Part shown: one piece after another, positions 33,277-45,315 of the stretch
Position numbering within the stretch: the first letter of the stretch is position 1
Layout: each line of letters begins with the position of its first letter
Assembly (NCBI GenBank): GCA_021234155.1
Contig: JAJEKV010000080.1
Coordinates: forward strand, 4,257,953 to 4,321,952
DNA from: Isoetes taiwanensis
Lineage: Eukaryota > Streptophyta > Lycopodiopsida > Isoetales > Isoetaceae
Direction of reading: 5' to 3'
DNA length: 64,000 nt
The notes under the pieces: generated by a model
Database searches by the model: none
Told to the model about the DNA's origin: nothing
The model's input: only the letters and a program-made list of their open reading frames with translations
Position numbers and translations under genes: made by a program

Positions 33277-34780
33277 ATGGAGAACAACATCTCAGACATA
33301 CAGGGTCATGGCAGTGTTAGATCTAGACTCCAAACAGAGAAGTTTTGGCCAAGGATGAATTGCACGCCATTGAGGCCAGATAAGAATAAGAGTACGACCA
33401 GACTGCAATCAACTTCGTCATCGCCAGCTCCGATTCTCCGTGGTAGCTACATCAACCTTGATAGCACCATCTCCTTGCAGAAAGATCACGATGATCTCCT
33501 AGCCTTAGAGATTAGAGATCCATCAACAATAAAACAAGGCACAATAGTAATAATTGATTACTGCAAGGTTAGAGATCTTGCACATGGATGCGAATAAGCT
33601 TACCTCCTAAGAAGGAGGAGAGGTTGAACAATTTGAAGTGGTGAAACACACAACATTGTCATCACTCTTATATCAGCAACATGGGACTGCCAAGCTCAAG
33701 AGCAGACATGAAGGAGATCTATAGAGTCAACACAACATGATCGAACAAGGAGTTAGAAGAATCATCTTCAAATCTTCTAACCTCCAAGACATGATGATTC
33801 AATATGGAAGATTCTATAGAGTGAAGAACATGACCTTTTGGAACGCGACATAAAGACCTTACATCATCATCCACGTAATCAATCCATTACCATGGTTACC
33901 CCTAATGAGGGAAGTCAACCTCGACATTTAGGGAGCACAAATAGAAGATGTTCAAAAAAAAGAAGGTCTATGAAGGATTATGCAACAACTCCAAGGAGGT
34001 CAGATTCTTCAACAACTTGAGGGAAACATCGTCTTGCTATACCAGTGAAGATGAGTAGACGAGCTTTTAGCAAGCCTGGATTCCTATGGTTAGATAGTCG
34101 AATATACTAGATGGATGATAACATCCATGATGGGATTGGGAAGCAATTCCGCGTGAATTTTTATTTATTTATTAATTTAAAAGGATGGACCCAAGAATGG
34201 AGCACAGCTTCAAGGATTGGAAAGAAAAACATATCGAGTAATTAAAGTTATACACATTTGTTGACGGATATCCAACATATTGAAAGCTCTTTATGAGCCT
34301 GATCACCTCGCTAAGCAGGATTCACTACTAGGATAATTGTTGACCATGTATGAGTGCCTCCACAACATAAGGAATAATCCGACCCAAGGAAGAGAAGCAA
34401 TCTAACAAGTCCGGCCAACTTGGGACTATTTCTAGAGGGTAATGACCAAGAAAGGTGTAATTCCTAAAGTCTAGATTAGATCTAAAATAAGAATAATTAT
34501 TTGATTGCATAGACTTTTGTGACCAAAGGAAATGTCTTGATGGAAAAACCTTGTGGTCAAAGGACTTATATAAATAATTCATTAACGTATAACTTTGCAT
34601 CTCCTAGATGGCAAATATCTCTAATGGTAAGACTATACCAGAAAGTATGGCAAGATGGAACAATTCGCAGCACCAAAGGAACAAAAGTCAACTTCGACAT
34701 CACCTTAAGCGGAGCAAAGTTAAGCATCGGCGCCAAAGTTATCAGTGACAAGTATGACCTCATAATAGACATGGAATAAT
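33277..34780 (+). pseudogene. Element C gag-protease region, decayed
   Basis: The frame at 33277-33597 is a polar, unrecognised segment. The frame at 34519-34779 fits a Ty3 protease: CGQRTYINNSLTYNF in the place of the active-site region and SDKYDLIIDME at the end (family pattern H/YDLIIGMEWL). The catalytic D-S/T-G is not readable. Stops separate the pieces. Confidence 0.5.
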
Positions 34781-35099
34781 TAAAACCCGGCTAAGGGAAT
34801 AATTGATTGCCGTGAGCAAGAAATGTCCATCCTAGTACCAAATGGCAAGCACCTTACAATTAAAGTTAAGGAAGTCATTTCAGTCATGCAATGCATGATG
34901 TCACCCAAAAAGCTAGGTAAGCACATTAAAAGAGATGAGGTCACATGTATCATAAGCTGTAAGCTATTGACCCCGATTGCAAGTATATAAAGGAAGACCT
35001 TAGTTTCAATCAGTTATCTAAGGCAATTGTGATCTAATTAAAGAGCTCCATGACATCCTTTCAGTTGAAAATTGGAAAAATCGAATGCAAAATCACTTT

Positions 35100-36230
35100 T
35101 GCACCAAATGCAAAGCCAGATAATAGAACTCAAGAGGCAATGGAAGAAATTGTTGGAAATTGGGTTCCTTAGGCCAAGCGTATTACGATTTGCTGCAATT
35201 GTTCCCTTTGGGAAGAAGAAAGATGGAAGTATAATGCCAACTCAATAAGCATACGATAAGGAACAAGTACGTATTGCGAAGGCCAGACGACTTAATGGAC
35301 CAGCTTCAGGGAGCAATTATTCAAAATCAATCTAAGATCTGAATGTCATCAAATCAACAAGGAGGAAACATCCATAAGATAGGTTTTAAAATACAGTATG
35401 ATCATTATAAGTTACAGTGATACCTTTTCATCTATCAAATGCACTGACAACATTTATGCTTCTGACGAATGACGTCTTTATAAACTTTTTAGATGAGTTT
35501 ATCATCATTCTAAATTACAGTAAGTCCATGGTGGAATATCCAGTTCATTTGAGAATAGCATTAGAAAAGTTTAGATTGCATCATCTTTATGCTAAACTCT
35601 AAAAGTGCTATTTTGCAATAAGTAAGATGAAATATGTCGGGAATGTAGTGCCACCAGAAGGAATCTCCACCGATCCAGCAACGATTGAAGTGATAGTCAA
35701 TTGCCAACTCCAAGGAATATGTCTGAAAAGAGAAGTTTCTTATGCATTGCAGATTATTATAGGCAAATTGTAAAACATTTTGCTAAGTGAGCAGCCCCTT
35801 TCTCAGATATCACTAAGCACAAGAAAGTCAAAATTGGGTTGCACATTACCAAGAGATGCAAGTGAGTGGCAACTGGAGGAGTCCTCATGTAAGAAGGAAG
35901 AGTAATCTCATACGACTCCAAAAAGATGAACAATGTCGAGCAACATTGTTTCACCCATGATCAGGAATGTCTAAGGGTCATAAGAGCTTTACACATATGA
36001 GGCATTATTTGCTTGGAGGCAATTTCAGTTGGATACAGACTACCCAAGCCTCAAATATATCTTCAATTTGAGGTGAAGACACTGGATGGAATTCCTTGAA
36101 GAGTTGACTTTGAGGTACTATATATAAACCAGGTAAACTAAATGTGGTTGATGGCACACTCTCTCGACGACTATTGGAGATTCGAGTGCATTGCAGTGCC
36201 ATCTCCACCTTGTCCAATGAATTTGACAAA
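35100..36230 (+). pseudogene. Element C reverse transcriptase and RNase H, decayed
   Basis: The frame at 35417-35602 reads PFHLSNALTTFMLLTNDVF and LDEFIIILNYSKSMVEYPVH, where the YLDD-type box has become ILNYS. The RNase H end is seen near 36130-36180 as LNVVDGTLSRRLLE, which corresponds to VVADALSR. There are many stops and shifts, and no active enzyme is possible. Confidence 0.6.
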
Positions 36231-37633
36231 AAGATTCAAGAGATTTTGCACTCAAGCAAAGAATTCAAGGAAGTATGGGCTAGTTCTTGCAAGGAAGCAA
36301 GGACAGATAAAGGAAGAGAAGCTTATAAAAGATATAAAGAGGAAGAACACCCTTATATCACAAGGATAATCGTTGCGTCCCAGAGGCATCAAGAGTAAGG
36401 AAGTTAATTCTTCATGATACTCATGATAACCCAATAGCCGACCACACGGGTTCATGATAAGATAAAAAGTAGTTACTTTGGCTGGCATGGAGAAAGACAT
36501 CACCAACTACATTCGGCAGCGTCAGCTACTTCAACGAACGAAAACATAGCAACTCTGAATTCCGGGAACCTTAGAATTCTTGGCACTGTCAAATGAAAAA
36601 TAGAAGGTTCTGAGCATGGATTTTATAACCAGACTTCCAAGAACAGCAAGGGACCGAGGCGCCTTAGTAGTAGTGCTCAACAAGCATCAAAGATGACTCA
36701 TCTTTTTGTCGTGTCAAACTACATATACAACCTTGAATACCATCTTGCTTTAAGCAAACGAAATATTTAGATCGCAAGGGATGCTAAGGGAAATCATCTC
36801 CGACAGAAACCCTAACTTCATAAGTGCCTTATGGAGGGACATCTTCAACACGACCCATGTAAAGTTGTAGTGGAGTACATCATATCATTCCCAAACTGAT
36901 GGTGGGCAGGCAGAATGTGCAAATTAGATATTAGAAGACATGTTGAGGAACTATGTATGGAATATGTAGTCAAAATGGGGTGACTATTTTAATTTGGCAG
37001 AGTTTCCATATAATAGTACCAAGAAAGAATCCTCACAAATATTTCCCCTTATGATAAATTATGGTTATCAATGCTTCACACTGGACATTTGACATAATAC
37101 AGTGTTGTCCAAGGTAGAACTTTCTAAATAAATGCTGGATAGAGATGCAGCAATTGGTTCAAGAAGTTTGACGCCAGCTCTTGGCAACAAGAAGTAGACA
37201 AAAGAGCATAGCCAATAAGCACAGGACCAAAAGAAAATTCCAAGTAGAGGATAATGTTTGACTCAAAATAAAAGTCAAACAAGCAAACCTCCACACTGGC
37301 AATTGCAAGAAGCTTGCTTCAAGGTGGGCGGGACCATTCCAAATCATTCAAAGAATAGGTAATCAAACCTATAAATTGGATCTCCCCGCACACTTGACAG
37401 TTCATAAAGCCTTCCACATAAGCTTTCTTAAGAAGCATACTCCTAATCCAGAGGAGATATTGGAGACTCCAACTTTATTAGTAATGATTGAAGAACAACT
37501 TGAGATTGTTCCAGAAGCTCTTCTTGATAAAACTTATAAAGAAAACAAGAAGATCTCAAGTCCTCCAATATTTGGTCAAGTGGAAACACTTATCAGTGAA
37601 GACGCGACGTGTGTACTTAAATTCGATCATTAA
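36230..37633 (+). pseudogene. Element C integrase, decayed
   Basis: The integrase N-terminal region follows the RNase H at about 36250-36400. Fragments of the catalytic core appear between 36700 and 37130, and the C-terminal part at 37376-37633 reads LPAHLTVHKAFHISFLKKHT, the chromoviral-type integrase end (family pattern L.LP..L.IH.VFHVS.LK). The element B integrase has nearly the same motif, so B and C are related lineages. Confidence 0.6.
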
Positions 37634-38458
37634 ATGCAGTACCCACAGTTTATGAACAATGCAAGGGACAACTCGCCATCGATATTGTCGACATCAAAAG
37701 AGAAGGTGAGTGCATGCATTCAGCAAAGATCTGGCAGTCAAGAATCAAAAGAGTGTATGCATTCATCTATGAGTATTCAGGATGCATGTGGCAAGCATGT
37801 GGTCATGAGCGATGATGGGATCATCTTTAATGTTCCTTATGCCATGATTTAATGCCTATAGAATAAGTAAGCATGCATGAGTCCTAGAACAGATATCAAG
37901 TGCATGATAGGAACCATCTAGAGTCTATGGCTATTATGGAGGATAAGCCACCTCCTATGCCAAGGGTGACGAAAGGTGTAGGCATTAGACATGCATTCAT
38001 CTTAGGCATGATAGGACACATCTCCACGGCCATTATGGGGGAAGCATCCTCCCCCTATGCTGGGGAAATGTTGCATTCATGTAGGATAAATTAAAGGGGG
38101 GTGGACCCTTAAAAAACCACAATTTATTAATTAAACTAACGTGAAGTACTACTTGGTGGGCCTATAGAAGTAATGGCAACAAACGGATGGGAGCACATCA
38201 CGACATGAATAGGACTTATAAGATTTTGTTTTAATTGGTGACTTCTAAATACACTATTATGTTATTATAGTGTAAGACTTGTTAAGGCTATATAATGTTG
38301 TATGTATGTGAATATAGCCTTTACATTTATCGATATAATTAAACATCAAAAGTTATTTCCATAAAGAATTCTAAGTGCAAACTTAAATATTGTTATTGTT
38401 GCATAATGTTGACGCAAGTTCGTTTCACCTTACGTAATGCTGAGGACAGCATTATGCT
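37634..38458 (+). other. Element C 3' noncoding region
   Basis: The region lies between integrase and polypurine tract. It holds two related blocks ending in CC(A/T)CCTCCTATGCC and CATCCTCCCCCTATGC, each preceded by GG(C/T)(C/T)ATTATGG. An internal purine tract, AAAGGGGGGTGGA, lies at 38092-38104. No gene is apparent. Confidence 0.4.
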
Positions 38459-38471
38459 AAGGGGGGAAGAA
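38459..38471 (+). promoter_or_regulatory. Element C polypurine tract
   Basis: AAGGGGGGAAGAA lies immediately before the 3' LTR start at 38472 and is the primer for plus-strand synthesis. Confidence 0.8.
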
Positions 38472-39950
38472 TGTGACGTTTCCCTAGAATATACAATATA
38501 GATACGTATATCCTAGGCCCACGTCACTATACAAATCTACATTAGTAGACTTGTATGCACCAAGTGTGGGGGCATGGCCAAGTTATTTACATAACTTAGC
38601 AAACCTTAGGAGGTGATCCATTTCCACGTGGCTTCACTCTATAGGTGACCCATTTCCACGTGGCTTCACTTTATAAGTGGCCCTCATGTGAACCCTAACA
38701 CATAGTTGGCCAAACCCTAAACCTAGACCACTTTTGGCTCCACCAACTTCCGATCCACCAATTCGTGCCCATCGCTCTGATTTGAGGATCGTCCCGAAAC
38801 CAAGGTTGCGTGCTTGTCCGAAGCGTGGCGTGAGGAGGAGGGTCATCTACTTTCGAACCACCCGCTAGAGATGGAGAACTGAGGGGAGCGGGGCAGCTTA
38901 GATCGGGAGCAGGTACTTCGAGTAGACTCCAGGGAGTTGCATATTGTGTCCTAGTAGAGCCATTCTAGAACCTATAGTATGAGCATGAACCCTAATCAAT
39001 GAACCCTAACTATAAGTTAGATGTATGTGATTAGGATCAGTTGTTATTCTTGTTATTTATCATGTTATGTTGATATATGATGATGGTTGATCTTATGTTT
39101 GCACCTCTTATGTATTGGGAAGGGGGGTAGAGACCTAGTAGCCATTATTTAGATGATGCTTCTAGTTTAGACCCATTAGTTTCCATTATTATGCGGCCTG
39201 TGCATAGAGCCCACCTGGCTACGGAGGCTATGGAGTGATTGAGCACCACACAACGAGGTCAGTGGCAAAGTGGAGGGAGGACCCTGCTGAGCGCGCCTAC
39301 TGGGGTCCCGCGGGCTAGGCTCATAGTCAGTCACTTCGTGTGGGCCGGGTATCGGTCCGACACTTCCTGGGTCAATGGTGTCGCCCTGACTCTCAAGGTT
39401 TACAAGTGTCGGCTTGGCTCTTGTTTTGGGGAGTTCAGTCGAATACGGACGTGCGTCGCCACGATTCTCTAGTTGCCCATGGAGCCACTGCACTTCGGGA
39501 GCGGGGAGCTGCAACCCAGTGTAGTCTCGTTGGGTGATACCATGGGATTACGTCTCCGGCAGGTTACAGTCATGACAGAGCCTGATTTAGCCGATCTGCA
39601 AAGTATGCACAGGAAGGGCGGATGGAGTGGTCAACCCTAGCCATTGTCTATTGCCAGCCCAAGTCATTGCCATAACTCGGTCTGTTCTATCTGGAGGCCC
39701 CCCATCCATCATTCGACTCCCCCCTTGAGTCTGAGCCCTGGGTAGAAGCCTCTATTTGATGTATTTGATGCACTTATTGTATTATTGTATTCGATGACAT
39801 GGATGGATAGATTATCACTACCCTTCGAGGTAGTTTGTTGTTATTATTGCTAGTGCTTATGATGTATATTTTGCTTCCGCTGATACAGGGACCCCTAGAG
39901 GACGGGACTGAATGACACCTCTGTGTCCTCTACTCGATAGTCGTGGAAAA
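38472..39950 (+). repeat. Element C 3' LTR, main part
   Basis: It matches the 5' LTR from its TGTGACGTTTCCC start to TCTACTCGATAGTC, with moderate substitutions. It is interrupted at 39950 by 580 bases of unrelated sequence. After that block the LTR resumes with about 186 bases repeated. Confidence 0.85.
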
Positions 39951-40530
39951 CTACTTTTAATTCATGACTCTGAGTCTTGAATAGCATGATTCTCTCCTTT
40001 CAGTAATAGATATAAGAAGCATACTGGAAGTGCGCATTTAGCTCAAGGCAGACACAGAGAAAAACCCATGGTTAAGAAGAGCTGGAGATTGAAGGATAAA
40101 AAGGCCCGTGATTAGATGCATATAAAATCAATACCTTGCTGCTTCAAACCCGTGAACAATTTAGAACTTTATTCCAGATGCCAAGTTTTAGATGCCGACT
40201 TCTACAGCCTCCTCTACAGCTTTAGGATCGACGAGTGCTAGCCCGGTGACCAACAGATCTACTGCTCTCCTCTGTTGAACCCTGCCGCCTAAATAACCCT
40301 AAACCTAAAGAAGAAAGGGCAAAATCGAAAATGGGTGTTCTATGGAAAATCCGGCAAAGAAAATGACATGTAGTAAAATTTCCCCCTCTTTTTTGCCTAC
40401 CCAGACATTTTTCTAAAAAGTTGGAATTTTGTTCGGGGGCAAAACCGACTAGATTTTTGCTAACACGACTTTTTCTAATTTTGAACGGTAGCTTACAATA
40501 GTTCCGGGGAATTTCCCGAACCAAGATTTC
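39951..40530 (-). other. Captured cellular sequence, resembling a gene promoter, 5' UTR and first intron
   Basis: The 580-bp block is not LTR sequence. On the minus strand it reads like the 5' end of a plant gene: TTTAGGTTTAGGGTTATTTAGGCG around 40290-40310, then an exon-like stretch ending GAAGCAGCAAG|GTATTGATTTT near 40133, a good splice donor, then an intron-like T-rich sequence. It is flanked by an LTR segment repeated on both sides (39765-39950 and 40531-40715). Capture during reverse transcription or repair is plausible. Confidence 0.5.
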
Positions 40531-40818
40531 TTGCACTTGTTGTATTATTGTATTCGATGACATGGATGGATGGATTATCACTACCCTTCGAGGTAGTTTG
40601 TTGTTATTATTGCTAGTGCTTATGATGTATAATTTGCTTCCGTGATATAGGGACCCCTAGAGGACAGGACTGAATGACACTTCTATGTCCTCTACTTGAT
40701 AGTCTGGCCACCCTAGACACGAGTTAGACAGAGGGCCCATACGACGGGTAGCCGTTGGATGGGGAAGGTTCTTCGATGTATACGGCGGGCTGCCGTATAT
40801 AGCACAAGGAGCGTCACA
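40531..40818 (+). repeat. Element C 3' LTR, terminal part
   Basis: It restarts with TTGCACTTGTTGTATTATTG, already present at 39767, and runs to the LTR end AAGGAGCGTCACA. The ACATA target duplication follows. Confidence 0.85.
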
Positions 40819-40823
40819 ACATA

Positions 40824-41409
40824 TCTAACATTGCTTAATGTATCAGGCAATATGTTTCTTCATCCCTGACCAAAAATAGTTGGAGCGGATCTTAAAATAT
40901 GTCTTCATAAATCCCGCAAGCCCCGTTATAGGACTGTTATGTGTGTCATGGAGAATGATCTTGCGAACTCCTGATGTCTTGGGGGCGCATAACTTATTCA
41001 TACAATAAAGAAGGTTACTTTCCTTCTTATAATGGCAGAAATCTTCCCTCTCCTTATCCATTCTGGCTTCCTTGGATAGACTTTGCCATATTTCCTGAAA
41101 TTGAGAATCTGTAAGAAGACTCTGCTCTATCTGCTTATCAAACACACTGGTGAGAGTGGAAATTGCATTACAATGCGTTCAAGTGACCAATGTATGCTTG
41201 GAAAGAGCATCGCCAAAAATGTTGTGATTACCTAGCTTATACACAACTTCAAAATCATATTCCTCCAGAAATTCCATCCATCGTCGCTGTCTAAGATTGA
41301 TGTGGGGTTGCATAAAAATGTATTGGAGACTTTGGTGATCCATATCGGCAGCAACAATTCCAGCAGGAGCTAAGCTTCCAGCTTCAGGAAAGAGAGGCCA
41401 CTACATAGG
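40824..41409 (-). pseudogene. Element D, right remnant: RNase H end and integrase N-terminus
   Basis: The minus strand reads DHQSLQYIF (RNase H) near 41330, then [18 protein letters not shown] near 41240-41290. A frame at 40843-41145 follows with KTSGVRKIILHDTHNSPITG and YFWSGMKKHIA, the integrase zinc-binding region (family H-H-C-C). It leads directly into the integrase core at 19894 once element C is removed. The RNase H upstream part is lost at the junction with a LINE relic. Confidence 0.7.
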
Positions 41410-41414
41410 CCATG

Positions 41415-42683
41415 TGTGACGTCCCCTACTCGTATACGGTGCACTCACCGTATACAAACAGGAGTTCATCCCCCATACCAGCTCCATGCCGATACAGGGC
41501 CCTCCACATAACACTGCAACCGTGACGGGTTCCAGTGGGAAGAGTGAAGGGGTCATTTTACCCCGTCTCCCTCAGGGTCTACCTAGCTGCGGAGACTAGA
41601 GGGCCACTGCCCGTATTCGACTGTACCCACTGGAAAGTGTACACCACTTCACGGGTGTCGAGTCCATGCCTCACCCGCACTCAGTGGTAAGCCATTAGAC
41701 CTAGTCACAATGATCCCTGGTAGGCCTTACACACCAGAGGGATCCTTCAGGAGTCGGGACATGAACCTCCTTCTCAGCCAGTCTGGCCCCTTCACCCACA
41801 ACCCGGTGTGGTTCTTGTGCACAGGCCGAATCTATAGTGTGCTAGAGAGGCTAATCTAGGAGCATCTACTACCAAGCTTTAGGTCTCTACCCCCCTTCCC
41901 AATACAAGGAGTTCATAGAGATACATCATCCATATACATCACAGAAGAACTAAAGAACTATATCTAATCTATATCATAGAGTTAGGTTCTTTAGTTAGAG
42001 GCTGGTATCTAGAGATCTAGAAGGCTGATATGGGCAATTTAATAGGCTAAACCTACTGATTCTATGACTGAAATAGGGTTTAGACTATTAAATTGGCCAA
42101 ATACCTGATCCTTGAGTGGCTCCTCCTGACCTGAGCTCGACCATCCTGCTGAAACGCTCGAGTCAAGGGAAACTAATGGTGCAATTCTCTCGCAGTGAGT
42201 TCGGAGGCGGTTTTGGTGTTGAGGCAGCCAAAGCGAGTTCTAAAACCCTAGAAACGAAAAATGGGCAAGTTAGGGTTTCCCCTCCTTAATAGACAAGGGG
42301 TTGGCCAGGGTTTCCAATTATCCCCTTTAGGCATGTGGGATAATTGGTAATGGGCCCACTTGCCTTTAATGGCTAGGTGGCCAATTGTGCCCACATGGAA
42401 ATGTGTGCCCACATTAATGTGTACATTGGAAAATGTGCACATTAATTGCACACTTGGGTATAGCCCACTTGGCATCAAGTGTCCACATGGAAATGTGTGC
42501 CCATATTAATGTGTACATTGGAAAATGTGCGCATTAATAATTGCACATATTCCTTGCAAGCTGCCCCCTAGGGCTACCCACTGGCTACGCGTGCATGACA
42601 CCGCGATCCGGTGGCGTAACGGCGTGGCGAGGCGTTATAGTATACGATCACGGGACCCATTATCGCTGTCCCCGAACGTCACA
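41415..42683 (-). repeat. Element B 3' LTR (1269 bp)
   Basis: It is the same sequence as 53561-55194 but lacks about 360 bp that correspond to roughly 53735-54120 of the other LTR. Identical stretches of 100-200 bases alternate with small clusters of indels. It contains an internal direct repeat at 42391-42452 and 42483-42546 (CCACATGGAAATGTGTGCCC...ATGTGTACATTGGAAAATGT). Confidence 0.9.
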
Positions 42684-42696
42684 TTCTCCCCACCTT
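42684..42696 (-). promoter_or_regulatory. Element B polypurine tract
   Basis: The minus strand reads AAGGTGGGGAGAA directly before the LTR start TGTGACG. A second near copy, CAAGGTGGGGAGA, lies about 40 bases upstream on that strand (around 42727-42739). Confidence 0.7.
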
Positions 42697-43770
42697 GAAA
42701 TGATCTTTGTCCGCGGCATCGTGGGTCTCCCCACCTTGGGATCATCCTAACACGCAATCAGCGATACATACGATAAACTACTATAATACTTACACATTTA
42801 TTAAGATTACCTTAAGGTAATATTTTTAGACATTATTACGCCGTTATATTATGGAATAACTTATGGGTTCACAACATCATTAAAACAGGTTACTCAATAA
42901 TTCACTTATCATGACAATTAAGTTTATCAAAATTAAAATTAACGTCGAGGTACTCTTCATTCCTTGCAACACATTCCAACAAAATTTGTGTTGCAAGTCT
43001 TAATAACTTCGACCTCTTTGCCCTCCGGTGCTCTATTAGCTGCAGGTCAACACTACGTTAGTACCATTTAATTATTAGTAAAATTTTGGTTATATGGTGA
43101 CCACCCACCTATCTACATGGATGCATGGCTAATCTCGGCAGGGGAAAGGGTGAATCTTCCATTATGGCCGTGGTGAGGCGGCGCCTATATGCCTATATGC
43201 GCTCATGCCTACACCCTAGTTGCCAGCGTGGAGGATAGGTCCTTCAGGTATATGGGGCGTGAAGGCTGATTCCTCCTATCAAAGCATATATGGGGCTAGA
43301 GGTGCTTTTCCTATTAGTGCATTCCTTAATGACCTCCTTTCTCGAGGTGCGTCTACTTCCGTGGGACGAAATAGACTTTTTAATCTACCTTCCACTTTCG
43401 CCCAAACGCGGCCATGCCTACATTGACATTACACCGCGCCTAGAGATCACCGTAGTGGTCTCATCATCGGTCTAGCAACGCATGCGACCCTTACCTAGCA
43501 TAGGTTGCATGCGTAGATTAATCTTAACTATACATAGAATTAATCTACACAAATCGACATGCACGAGCCGATTTCTTGGGAGATGACCTTGCCGTCCCAT
43601 TGCTCCATAAAGCTGCGGGTCTTTGCTTTACTAGATCTTTCTTAAGTACCCCGTCGGCGTCTTCCAGCGGTAAGTGTTTCCACTTGACCAAGTATTGGAG
43701 GAACTCCGACCTCCTTGTTTTCTTGAAAGGTTTATCAAGAATCAGTTCGGAATTATTTCCGGCTGCTCCT
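42697..43770 (-). other. Element B 3' noncoding region
   Basis: No coding frame was recognised between the polypurine tract and the integrase end. The minus strand has CCACGGCCATAATGG at about 43160-43174, very close to CCACGGCCATTATGG in the 3' noncoding region of element C (38024-38038), so part of this region is shared by both families. Confidence 0.4.
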
Positions 43771-43773
43771 CCG

Positions 43774-44640
43774 TCATTTCCAACAACGTTGGAGTGTCCA
43801 AGACCTTAAATGCGGATTTGGAGTGTGCTTCTTCAACAAACTCACGTGGAAGACCTTATGAATCTTTAGGTGTGCTGGCAAGTCTAGCTTGTAGGATTGA
43901 TTACCTACTCTCTTGACTATTCTGAAAGGTCCAGCCCACCTTGGAGCAAGTTTCTTGCAATTCCCGATTCTGAGCTTTGCCTGCTTCACCTTGATCTTGA
44001 GCCAAACATCATCTCCAACTTTGAACTCTCTTACTGTTCGATGCTTGTCGGAGATGCTCTTTTTGTCGACTTCTTGCTGCTAGCAAATACCCTCGAACTT
44101 CTTCCATGAGCTCTTTGCATATCGCCAACATCTGCTGCGAAACCTCTACTTTTGACACGGGATTGTGCCAAGTATCTGGAGTTAGGCACTGATAGCCGTA
44201 ATTAATCATAAACGGCGACATTTGGGATGATTCCTGCTTGGTGCTATTGTAGGCAAACTCCACCAAGTGAATAAATTCTTCCCACATACCTTGCTTATTC
44301 CAGACATAGTTCCGTAGCATGTCCTCCAAAATCCTGTTGGTCCGCCTCCGTTTGGCCATCATGGATCGAGGATGATATGCGTGCTCATGCATAGCTTCTT
44401 TGCTGAATGGTCATGAAAAGAGGTCTTGCCGAGAAGGCACTCATGAACTTACGGATCACGTGGGAGATAATCTCCCTTGGCATGCCATGAAGCCTGAAGA
44501 TCTCTTTGGTGAAGAGCTTTGCTGTATCCATTCTGTAGTCCTGCAAGGCACAAAATGTGCCATCTTTGACAACTTGTCGATCATGGAGGATCAATTTCCT
44601 TACACCTGATGATTCGGGTACGCACAACTTGTTCTTATGG
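43774..44640 (-). pseudogene. Element B integrase
   Basis: Three minus-strand frames carry it. 44385-44627 has TSGVRKLIL-like zinc-region residues joined to AKLFTKEIFRLHGMPREIIS. 44009-44392 has VWNKQGMWEEFIHLVEFAYN (core). 43774-43989 has LAPRWAGPFRIVKRVGNQSY and LPAHLKIHKVFHVSLLKKHT (C-terminal domain). A stretch between the zinc region and the core is missing, and frames shift at the joins. Confidence 0.75.
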
Positions 44641-44706
44641 TATAACAGGTTGCCTTCCTTCTTATAATGTTTAAAGGCTTCCCGCTCCTTATCTGTTCTA
44701 GCCTCC

Positions 44707-45110
44707 CTAGAGAGGCTTGCCCAAGTCTACATCCGTTGGCAAGGATTCTTCAATTTTCTTACCAAAGTCGTTGGAGAGCGTCGAGATTGCATTGCAATGC
44801 ACTCTAGTTGTCAGGGGATGCCTTGAAAGCGCATCCGCTACCACATTGAGCTTCCCTGGCTTGTAGACTATATCAAAGTCGTACTCTTCAAGGAACTCCA
44901 TCCACCTTCTCGCCTCGGTTGAGGGTGTGGTTGCGTGAATACATCTTGGAGGCTCGATGAGTGCGTATCAAGCTGGAACTTCCTTCCCAAAGATAGTGCC
45001 TCCAAATTCTTAATGCCCGACAACCATAAGCAATTCACGATGCGTGGGTGGGGTAGCGTTTCGGCGTCGTTCATCTTCACGGAATCATATGCTACCACCA
45101 CGCTCTTCTT
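44707..45110 (-). pseudogene. Element B RNase H
   Basis: Frames at 44868-45101 and 44707-44901 read [33 protein letters not shown] and [20 protein letters not shown]. These are the standard RNase H and tether motifs of Ty3 elements. Small indels separate them. Confidence 0.75.
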
Positions 45111-45315
45111 GCATGAAACCTTTGCACTGCCAGCTATCTTACTCGGCGTCTTGTTGCTACAAACTTATCTTTCTCGGGTCAGGCGGGGTAAAGGCGGGCG
45201 GTTGTTAAACTTCCTTCAATAATTCAAACCACTGTTTGGGCTTTCTTGTGCCAATGCTGCGCCCAATCTTTCACTTTCTCCGCCCTCGTCAAATGCACGT
45301 TAGCGGGGCGCTATC

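Larger units (their letters stand above)
19895..40823 (+). mobile_element. Element C: full-length Ty3 retrotransposon, host of a nested insertion
   Basis: The element runs from 19900 to 40818 between copies of ACATA (19895-19899 and 40819-40823). Its LTRs begin TGTGACGTTCCCC or TGTGACGTTTCCC and end GCGTCACA. The internal part has a primer binding site, a gag-like frame, and protease, reverse transcriptase, RNase H and integrase in Ty3 order, all decayed. It lies within the integrase of element D. Without the nested element E and the extra block in the 3' LTR its length is about 11 kb. Confidence 0.85.
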
